DNA of 7,579 nt, taken from assembly GCA_964448935.1 (NCBI GenBank), contig CAYVBE010000192.1, positions 1 to 7,579 of the forward strand. The letters run 5' to 3'. The DNA is from CAYVBE01 sp964448935. GTDB taxonomy: Bacteria; Planctomycetota; Brocadiia; SM23-32. A program made the translations under genes and the position numbers. Of the stretch, positions 1 through 5,155 are shown one piece after another. The notes beneath the pieces are model-generated. The model saw only the letters and a list, made by a program, of their open reading frames with translations. It had not been told where the DNA came from and searched no databases. Every line of letters begins with the position of its first letter. The first letter of the stretch is position 1.

Positions 1-221
1 CTTATTAACCACGGCTTACAACACTTCTGGAATCACTTAACCGGACAGTAGTGATCCGGGCTAAACGCGTACACTCGGGCCACCACAGGGCTCAGAACGT
101 GCATATCCGGCGGGAAAACGCATGTTTGCCCGGCGCGGGAAACGCGTACGTCCCCGGCGGGGAAAACGGACAACGAGACTGCCGCCTGGCGGGCTGCCTT
201 TTCTCCCGAAGGGCGTCTTGC
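1..221. other. Intergenic region downstream of the DUF1854 gene, no gene seen
   Basis: No convincing coding region was found. Plus-strand reading frames entering from here are antisense shadows of the DUF1854 gene. The stretch holds a 6-bp inverted repeat (ATCACT at 32-37 and AGTGAT at 50-55, 12-nt loop) and a run of degenerate repeats at 95-168. No hairpin followed by a T-run is visible on the minus strand after the DUF1854 stop codon, so I cannot place a rho-independent terminator for the operon. Confidence 0.6.
95..168. repeat. Degenerate tandem repeat, unit about 21-24 nt
   Basis: Successive units start with RAACG or AAACG at 95, 116, 140 and 164 (spacing 21, 24 and 24 nt). Units 2-4 continue into a CCGGCGGGG-like GC block. 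A related start, AAACGCGTACACTCGGG, lies at 63. The third complete unit begins AAACGCGTACGTCCCCGG (140-157). A similar 15-mer, AAACACGTACTCCCC, occurs on the minus strand at 7535-7521 near the other end of the window, so the motif may be dispersed in this genome. Function is unknown. The units are divergent, so this could also be low-complexity GC-rich DNA. Confidence 0.4.
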
Positions 222-770
222 TCACGTGTTGCTCTCTATCTGGCTGCGGCTCACGGGGTCCAGCTCGCGGATGTCGGGGATGAGGTAGCCGTTGCCCCCG
301 GCGTCCCGGATGTACATGCGTCCGCCGCGGAGGCGGTGCACGTCGCGGCGGCGCTTCAGCTCCAGCCGGCGCGGTCCCCGGTCGGTCTCCACCTCCCAGA
401 CGGGCAGGTGGAACTCGCGCGAGATGCTGTGGACCTTCGTGATGATCGGGACGAAGTGCTGCTGTTTCAGCTCCGCCTCCACGGCCTCCATGGAATCCTC
501 TTCCAGCTCCCGCATGTCCTTCAGCAGACCGATCTCCTCCTCGTCCTCATCGAGCAGCAACAGATACTTGCCGAACTCGGTGATGGGGAAGCAGGGCTCG
601 ACGGTGACCTTCTCGATCTCCCCGTGCTCCGGGGAGCGCAGAGTCAGCCCCTCGCCCTCGGTCCGCTCGATCTGCAGCTCGCTCGGGTCCAGTAGCGGCA
701 GCGTCTCCATCAGGTCGAACGTGCCGGCTTCCGGGGTGGTCTCATCGGGTGTGCTCTGTTCTTCACCCAT
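222..770 (-). CDS. DUF1854 family protein, partner of the upstream ABC transporter
   Basis: This is a small acidic cytoplasmic protein of 182 aa with no signal peptide or membrane segment. The middle and C-terminal parts match the DUF1854 pattern as I know it: a hydrophobic strand then an acidic patch (LLLLDEDEEEIG), an acidic helix, a conserved basic, leucine-rich segment, the WEVETDRGPR motif, then the RDVHRLRGGRMYIRDAGGN and PDIRELDP segments near the C-terminus. The biochemical function of DUF1854 is not established. I recall it being named in databases as associated with cyanophycin metabolism together with an ABC transporter, which is the neighbour here. I chose the ATG at 770 because AAAGGAG lies 12 nt upstream and overlaps the TAA stop of the transporter gene. 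An ATG at 800 is also in frame (192 aa, 13-nt overlap with the transporter gene) but has no Shine-Dalgarno. Either start implies translational coupling. Confidence 0.85.
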   Translation of the reverse strand: MGEEQSTPDETTPEAGTFDLMETLPLLDPSELQIERTEGEGLTLRSPEHGEIEKVTVEPCFPITEFGKYLLLLDEDEEEIGLLKDMRELEEDSMEAVEAELKQQHFVPIITKVHSISREFHLPVWEVETDRGPRRLELKRRRDVHRLRGGRMYIRDAGGNGYLIPDIRELDPVSRSQIESNT

Positions 771-787
771 CGGGGCTTTGTGCTCCT

Positions 788-3163
788 TTACTCGCTCCAT
801 GCGGTGAGTTTCGACAGTTCGGACTGTTTCTCGCAGAGCCGGGCGTAAACGCCGTCCATCTCGACCAGCTCGTCGTGCGTGCCGCTCTCGACCAGTTCCC
901 CCTCCTCCAGCACGAACAGGCGGGTGGCGTACTTCAGGGTGGAGAGGCGGTGGGCGATGGCGAAGGTGGTCCGCCCGGCGATCAGGCGGTGGAGGGCCTG
1001 CTGGATTTTCTCCTCGGTCTCGGTGTCCACGCTGGCGGTGGCCTCGTCCAGGATCAGGATGCGGGGGTTCTTGAGGATGGCGCGTGCGATGGCGATCCTC
1101 TGGCGCTCGCCGCCGCTCACGCGCATTCCGCGCTCGCCCACCAGCGTGTCGTAGCCCTCCGGGAAGTCCACGATGAAATCGTGCGCGTTGGCGGCCCGCG
1201 CCGCGGCCACGATCTCCAGCGGCGAGGCGTCCGGCTTGCCGTAACCGATGTTCTCACCGATGGTTCCGCTGAAGAGGAACGGTTCCTGGCTGACGATGCC
1301 GATCTGGCTGCGCAGGCTCTCCACCTTGACCTCGGTCAGGTCGTGGCCGTCAATCAGCACCTGCCCCTCGTCCACCTTGTAGAAGTGGCAGACCAGGTTG
1401 ATGACGGTGGTCTTGCCGGCGCCGGAGTGGCCCACCAGGCCGATCATCTCGCCCGGCTCAACGTTGAAGTTTATGTCCGTCAGCACCGGCTCATCGGGCT
1501 CGTAGCCGAAGTTCACGTCCCGGAACTCGACGCGCCCTTCGATGGTCGGCATCTCCACCACGCGGTCGTCGGTCTCCAGCTCCGGCTCGCTGTCCAGCAC
1601 GTCGAACACGCGATCGGCGCTGGTGGCCGCGCGCTCGAAATCCGGCAATGCGGACGCGATGTCCATGACCGGCTGGTAAAAGCGCCACATCAGCACCGTG
1701 AAGGCGTTTATGATGCCCAGCGTCATCCCCCTGCCCGTGATGAGCATGAAGCCGCCCACGGTAAAAACCAGAAGCCGCCCCAGGCCCGTGGCCAGGTGGA
1801 AGATCGGCCGAAGCACAACCCGCACTTTGGTCGCCTCCATCTCGCGGGCGAACACCCGGTCCATTATGCCCTCGAAGCGCGTTATCTCGCCGCCGCCCCG
1901 CGCAAAGGCTTTGACCACTCGGATGCCCGGAATGACATCCCCGAGGAATCGGTTGATGGCCGCGTAGCGACGCCACAGCATGTGGTAGATGCGGTGGACT
2001 TTGCGCCGGGCTATATCGCTGGTGATGGCCAGGATGGGAATGGGCACCAGCACGATCAAGGCCAGAGGCCAGTGCATGGCCAGCATGGTGGCGACGATCA
2101 CGACGATCACGATCACGTCGAAAATCAGCGTGAAAAGCCGCACGCTCAGGAACCGGTGGATGCGTGTCACATCGCGCGTAATGCGCGACATGACCCGGCC
2201 GGTCTCCTCGTGGTGGTAGAAGGACAGACTGAGCCGCATCATGTGGGCGAAGGTGCGGTTGCTCAGGTCCACGACGATGCGGTTGCCCATCCAGGCGCTC
2301 AGGTAGCTTCGCAGCGCGCCCACAGCCGCCGGAACGACGAGCATCAATAGCATGATGCCGCCAAAGACCAGCAGAAGGCGCATCGAGCCCGGATCGCCGA
2401 ACGCATACCAGAAGCTGGTCTCCGGGGCCTCGCCCTTCACCGCGGGCACGAACACCAGGTCCGTGATCCACTTAGTGGTGAACGGCGTCACCACGGTCAG
2501 GCCGGCCGTGACGCCGATCAGCAGCAGGCAGGCTACCACCAGCTTCTTGTAAGGCACCAGCAGCCTCAACATGCGCCCCAGTAGCTGCCGCTTGTTCATG
2601 CAGGCCACGCAGACGCCCAGGCGGGGGTGGATGACGCGCCCGCACTTCTCGCATACTTCACGCTCGGGAAGTTTGAGTTTTATCCGGTCCGCGTCGTCCA
2701 GCGTGGCACGGCCGTCTTCGGACACCTTTTCCAAAACCTGGCGCGTGGGCTTCAGTTTCCAAGAGGTCATGTTGCTGGAGCGGATCAGCCGCTCCCACCC
2801 CTGGCCGCGGTCCACGAACAGCATGTGATTGCCGGTCATCTCCCGCAGGCGCACGTCCTTGAGGTCTTCCAGGGAGAACTCACGCGGCTCCTCGAAGCCG
2901 TCGTCCGTCTCTTCCCAGGTGAAGGCGCGGCGGCTGGTCAGCGCGAACCACTGCTGGCCGTAGACACCGGCAATGTTCATGTCCAGCGGGAAGGAGAAGA
3001 TTAGCGTCTCGTCCGGCTCCAGCGCCTCCCGAAGGACGTCGGCCAGCTCCTCGGGCAACTCGTGCTGTAGCTCGGCCAGGGCAGCGCCGTCTTCCGTGGC
3101 GTCGAAGGAAGCGTATCGGTCCTGCAGGTGTGGGTCGTCGGGCTCTGTCTCGAAGATGCTCAT
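788..3163 (-). CDS. ABC exporter (fused membrane and ATPase domains) with PH-like and zinc-ribbon N-terminal extension
   Basis: This is a 791-aa type IV (ABCB/MsbA-like) half transporter that should work as a homodimer in the inner membrane and export an unknown substrate by ATP hydrolysis. Residues 1-150 are soluble and contain a beta-rich stretch (about 52-145) resembling a bacterial PH-like domain. C171, C174, C185 and C188 form a CxxC-x10-CxxC zinc ribbon. Membrane segments lie near 207-228, 261-283, 344-361, 365-380, 462-476 and 481-500. The ATPase domain (about 545-780) is complete: Walker A GHSGAGKTT 578-586, Q-loop Q626, signature VSGGERQ 682-688, Walker B ILILDEA 702-708 and switch H738. 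It is therefore expected to be active. The family is usually about 580-600 aa, so the extra 190 N-terminal residues are the unusual part. It is the first gene of an operon with the DUF1854 gene and has its own promoter and palindrome upstream. Similar transporters beside DUF1854 have, from memory, been linked to cyanophycin metabolism, but nothing here proves that. The start ATG has only a distant GGAGG (15 nt). Confidence 0.93.
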   Translation of the reverse strand: MSIFETEPDDPHLQDRYASFDATEDGAALAELQHELPEELADVLREALEPDETLIFSFPLDMNIAGVYGQQWFALTSRRAFTWEETDDGFEEPREFSLEDLKDVRLREMTGNHMLFVDRGQGWERLIRSSNMTSWKLKPTRQVLEKVSEDGRATLDDADRIKLKLPEREVCEKCGRVIHPRLGVCVACMNKRQLLGRMLRLLVPYKKLVVACLLLIGVTAGLTVVTPFTTKWITDLVFVPAVKGEAPETSFWYAFGDPGSMRLLLVFGGIMLLMLVVPAAVGALRSYLSAWMGNRIVVDLSNRTFAHMMRLSLSFYHHEETGRVMSRITRDVTRIHRFLSVRLFTLIFDVIVIVVIVATMLAMHWPLALIVLVPIPILAITSDIARRKVHRIYHMLWRRYAAINRFLGDVIPGIRVVKAFARGGGEITRFEGIMDRVFAREMEATKVRVVLRPIFHLATGLGRLLVFTVGGFMLITGRGMTLGIINAFTVLMWRFYQPVMDIASALPDFERAATSADRVFDVLDSEPELETDDRVVEMPTIEGRVEFRDVNFGYEPDEPVLTDINFNVEPGEMIGLVGHSGAGKTTVINLVCHFYKVDEGQVLIDGHDLTEVKVESLRSQIGIVSQEPFLFSGTIGENIGYGKPDASPLEIVAAARAANAHDFIVDFPEGYDTLVGERGMRVSGGERQRIAIARAILKNPRILILDEATASVDTETEEKIQQALHRLIAGRTTFAIAHRLSTLKYATRLFVLEEGELVESGTHDELVEMDGVYARLCEKQSELSKLTAWSE

Positions 3164-3208
3164 CTCGCTTGAGCGTCGCCTCCGGTTTCAGTCGCGGGCA
3201 GGCAAATA

Positions 3209-3226
3209 GAACTGACCAGTCAGTTC
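3209..3226. promoter_or_regulatory. 18-bp perfect palindrome, probable operator for a TetR-like repressor
   Basis: GAACTGACCAGTCAGTTC is a perfect inverted repeat: two 8-bp arms around a 2-nt centre. It sits directly downstream of the -10 box of the exporter promoter and covers the expected transcription start, the classic place for a repressor site. The form (ACTGAC, two-base centre, GTCAGT) resembles operators bound by TetR-family dimers. No TetR-type gene is present in the window, so the regulator would be encoded elsewhere. A short transcript hairpin is the alternative, but the 2-nt loop makes that less likely. Confidence 0.7.
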
Positions 3227-3227
3227 C

Positions 3228-3256
3228 ATTCTACCGCCGGCCCGCGTGCCCTGCAA
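3228..3256 (-). promoter_or_regulatory. Sigma70-type promoter of the ABC exporter/DUF1854 operon
   Basis: On the minus strand a -35 box TTGCAG (3256-3251) is separated by exactly 17 nt from a -10 box TAGAAT (3233-3228). Four of six -35 positions and five of six -10 positions match consensus. Transcription should start around 3220-3222, giving a leader of about 60 nt before the ATG at 3163. The 18-bp palindrome begins 1 nt after the -10 box, consistent with repression of this promoter. This is inferred from sequence only. Confidence 0.7.
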
Positions 3257-3263
3257 CGCGCCC

Positions 3264-3287
3264 GCCGTTTCCTTTCCTGAAAACGGC
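3264..3287. repeat. Inverted repeat upstream of the exporter promoter
   Basis: GCCGTTT (3264-3270) and AAACGGC (3281-3287) form a perfect 7-bp stem with a 10-nt loop. It lies between the trpF stop codon (3393) and the -35 box of the exporter. No T-run follows on the minus strand, so it is not a standard terminator for trpF. It could be a weak hairpin or a second protein-binding site. The remaining 3288-3392 shows nothing I can name. Confidence 0.35.
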
Positions 3288-3392
3288 AAAAGACCATCCG
3301 CAGATTCCGCAGACGGCGCGGGTTAATGGACGGACAACGGCAGGATTGTCGGTAGTCGTGTACCGGTGGGACACAGTGGTCGGTCGGCGATT

Positions 3393-4016
3393 TCAGAGCA
3401 CGACTTCCTTGGCGCGGCGGACGAACTCTTCCACCAGTTTGCGGGATTTCCGGCCCGGCTCCTCCTCCACGCCGCCGGCGACGTCCACGGCGTAGGGGCG
3501 CACGATCCGGACGGCGTCCGCCACGTTCTTGGGCGTCAGCCCTCCGGCCAGGACGATCCGCGCCCGGCTGGCCGCCCGGCGGGCTATCTTCCAGTCGAAG
3601 GTCTTGCCCGTGCCGCCGGGCGTGCCTTCCACGCGGGTGTCCAGCAGGAAGGCCGCGGCGTCGTATTTTTCGATCTGCCCCAGGTCGTCGTCATCGCCCA
3701 CGCGGATGGCCTTGATCACGCCCAGGTCCTTCAGCCGGGAGACCGTCATGGGGCTCTCGTGGCCGTGGAGCTGCACGTAGTCCAGCCCGCAGTATTCGGC
3801 GATCTCGCGCACGGACTCGGGCGGCTTGTCCACGAACACCCCCACGGCGGCCAGGAAGGGCGGCAGATTCAGCCGTATGGCGTGCGCGCGTTCCGGGTCT
3901 ATGTATCGCGGGCTGGGGCGGTAGAAGTTGAACCCCACGGCGTCCGCCCCGGCGGAAGCCGCCGCCAGGGCATCCCGGGCGTTCCCAACCCCGCATATTT
4001 TGACCTTAACCATCAT
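3393..4016 (-). CDS. trpF: Phosphoribosylanthranilate isomerase
   Basis: This enzyme converts N-(5'-phosphoribosyl)anthranilate to CdRP in the third step from anthranilate in tryptophan synthesis, in the cytoplasm. The 207-aa product is the normal size for a single-domain (beta/alpha)8 TrpF. The family landmarks are in order: VKICG with the catalytic cysteine (C8), GADAVGFNFYRPSPRYI (23-39), VQLHGHE (81-87), the catalytic aspartate D126 in FLLD, the phosphate-binding GGTGK (134-138), and LAGGLTPKNV (156-165). The usual DVSSGVE near the end reads DVAGGVE (178-184), a mild variant. The start is the first of two consecutive ATGs at 4016; the frame extends upstream to 4118, but that part has no similarity to TrpF. 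No clear Shine-Dalgarno was seen. No other trp gene is adjacent, so it is an isolated trpF. It is separated from the SGNH gene by 131 nt and from the exporter gene by 229 nt. Confidence 0.95.
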   Translation of the reverse strand: MMVKVKICGVGNARDALAAASAGADAVGFNFYRPSPRYIDPERAHAIRLNLPPFLAAVGVFVDKPPESVREIAEYCGLDYVQLHGHESPMTVSRLKDLGVIKAIRVGDDDDLGQIEKYDAAAFLLDTRVEGTPGGTGKTFDWKIARRAASRARIVLAGGLTPKNVADAVRIVRPYAVDVAGGVEEEPGRKSRKLVEEFVRRAKEVVL

Positions 4017-4147
4017 GATGCCGGCAGTGTACCACGCGCAGGCGCAGCCCGTCAAAGTCCGCCCTCGTCTGACGGACGACGATGGCATTCCTCCGGCAGA
4101 GCAGGGAGGGCGCCGCAAGCCGGCCCCCTGCCTTTGCTACCGCTTCC

Positions 4148-4804
4148 TCATCCGTTGACGACGCCGAAGAGGCGGAGGATTTCGCCGGCGATTACCAGGT
4201 TGCCGACGGCGTTGAAGTGCCCATTGTCGCCGTAGATGGTGTGGCACTCGCTCTGCTGCTTCAGGATGCCGGCCTTTTCCGCGACTCTCGGTCCGATGTC
4301 TGCGTAGTGGGCGCCGTCCGTGCCCTCGGCAATCTCCCTGAGCATGGCGTAGAAAGCGCGGCGGCCCTCCATGGTGTCCGCCTTGGGGTAGTCGGGGCCG
4401 CAATCGCTCAGGCCCCAGAACAGGACCTGCGCTCCGGCCTCGTCGGTCAGCCGGTCCGCGTAGACGGACATGGTGCTTCGGAACTCCTCGGCGGGCACGC
4501 CCACCCGAACGTCGTTGCCGGCAACGGAGGCGATCACCCAGTCCGGCTCGCGCGCCAGGACGTTCTCCTCGAAGCGCTCTGCCATGCCCCGGCACGTGGA
4601 GCCGGACGAGGCCGCGTTGAAGAAGGACAGGTTCAACTCCGGTCGCCAGCAGAACAGTATCTCGGCCATCATGTCCGGCCAGGGCTTGTCCCAGTTCATC
4701 AGCCGCAGGAACGGCCAGGTGTCCGGTCGGCCGGCGCTGCGCCGGTTGGTCAGGCTGTCCCCGTCGGTCACGATCATCTGGTCTTTACGGAAATCCAATT
4801 TCAC
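4148..4804 (-). CDS. SGNH/GDSL-type hydrolase
   Basis: This is a probable esterase or deacetylase of the SGNH superfamily, 218 aa. Block I is TDGDSLTN with nucleophile S17. The block II glycine is G68 (AASSGST). Block III is GND (96-98). Block V is DNGH with D193 and H196, completing the catalytic triad. The substrate cannot be told: members remove acyl groups from lipids, glycans or peptidoglycan. I chose the GTG at 4804 because AAGGAG lies 8 nt upstream. The frame continues to an ATG at 4981, but that extra part has no family features. With the GTG start there is no signal peptide, so the protein is probably cytoplasmic. It is transcribed away from the beta-helix gene and 131 nt ahead of trpF. 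The last 15 residues after block V form the usual C-terminal helix. Confidence 0.88.
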   Translation of the reverse strand: MKLDFRKDQMIVTDGDSLTNRRSAGRPDTWPFLRLMNWDKPWPDMMAEILFCWRPELNLSFFNAASSGSTCRGMAERFEENVLAREPDWVIASVAGNDVRVGVPAEEFRSTMSVYADRLTDEAGAQVLFWGLSDCGPDYPKADTMEGRRAFYAMLREIAEGTDGAHYADIGPRVAEKAGILKQQSECHTIYGDNGHFNAVGNLVIAGEILRLFGVVNG

Positions 4805-4963
4805 GCCTTTGTCTCCTTCTCGGAAAACGTGCCGGTCGCGCGCCCCCGGTAATAGCGCAGTGACTTGAACAAATACGATTGACCGAGCGGCAAACGTCTT
4901 GGGCTCTGGCATTCCCGGGATTCCATTGCGCGCCGCCCGCTCATCCATCAGAATTCTACTGGG

Positions 4964-4985
4964 GTGGTTGAGAACGCGCAACCAC
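4964..4985. repeat. 7-bp hairpin between the SGNH gene and the beta-helix remnant
   Basis: GTGGTTG (4964-4970) and CAACCAC (4979-4985) form a perfect 7-bp stem with an 8-nt loop AGAACGCG, ending just before the GTG at 4987. It may be a leader hairpin or a regulator site in the divergent intergenic region 4805-4986. No convincing promoter pair was found in that region on either strand. Confidence 0.3.
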
Positions 4986-4986
4986 G

Positions 4987-5135
4987 GTGCCCGGGGTGGC
5001 TGTAGCAGTCGCGATCGCCCTGTCCCTGGTCAGCCCGGCTGCCGGGGCGCAGGCGGAACCGCCGCCGCCGCCAACAACTACATCCGCGCCGGCTTCGGGG
5101 TCCGGAAAGTCACCATGGCAGACCGAATGCACTGA
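4987..5135 (+). pseudogene. Remnant of a deleted beta-helix paralogue (signal-peptide-like start plus C-terminal tail)
   Basis: Two pieces in different frames abut within a CCG/GCC repeat (about 5060-5072). The first, from GTG 4987, reads VAVAVAIALSLVSPAAGAQA and then a proline run, which looks like a Sec signal peptide with an AxA site. It has no basic N-region, and an in-frame stop lies at 4969-4971. The second, ending at TGA 5133-5135, reads NNYIRAGFGVRKVTMADRMH. It is nearly the same as the last residues (NDYIRAGFGVRKVDVADGVH) of the intact gene at 5156-6982. The simplest reading is a tandem paralogue of about 600 codons that lost nearly all of its middle by deletion. An alternative is that only the 3' end was copied, and the signal-like segment is a coincidence. 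Confidence 0.6.
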
Positions 5136-5148
5136 ACTCAAGAAAAGG
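5070..5148 (+). repeat. Direct repeat, copy A (34 bp exact core)
   Basis: This stretch matches 6917-6995. Positions 5077-5110 are identical to 6924-6957 over 34 bp, and similarity runs through both stop codons and about 13 nt beyond, ending in GAAAAGG. Because copy A ends in the Shine-Dalgarno region of the gene at 5156, the repeat links the 3' end of one gene to the start of the next, as expected for a tandem gene array. Confidence 0.85.
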
Positions 5149-5155
5149 GGAAGAC

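Noticed and set aside
180..215. Small GC stem after the DUF1854 stop as a terminator
   Set aside because: The stem is only about 4 bp with a 3-nt loop, and no U-tract follows directly.
51..695. Plus-strand frame of 214 codons over the DUF1854 gene
   Set aside because: Antisense shadow; the minus-strand frame carries the DUF1854 motifs.
749..2350. Plus-strand open frame of 533 codons opposite the ABC exporter
   Set aside because: It is antisense to a fully conserved transporter. Its His, Asp, Gln and Val-rich composition is typical of a GC-rich shadow frame, and no family is recognisable.
4017..4118. 34-residue N-terminal extension of TrpF
   Set aside because: TrpF normally starts directly before the VKICG strand, and the extension is Arg, Cys and Pro-rich with no family similarity.
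4098..4132. GC-rich hairpin between the SGNH gene and trpF as a terminator
   Set aside because: A GCAGGG/CCCTGC stem can be drawn, but no T-run follows it on the minus strand.
3366..4852. Two long plus-strand frames (3366-4235 and 4082-4852)
   Set aside because: They lie opposite trpF and the SGNH hydrolase, whose catalytic motifs are intact on the minus strand.
4805..4981. 59-residue N-terminal extension of the SGNH hydrolase
   Set aside because: The GTG at 4804 has a good AAGGAG at 8 nt, and the extension lacks any family feature or signal peptide.
4805..4986. Promoters for the divergent SGNH and beta-helix genes
   Set aside because: TTG-type -35 candidates exist, but none has an acceptable -10 box at 16-18 nt.
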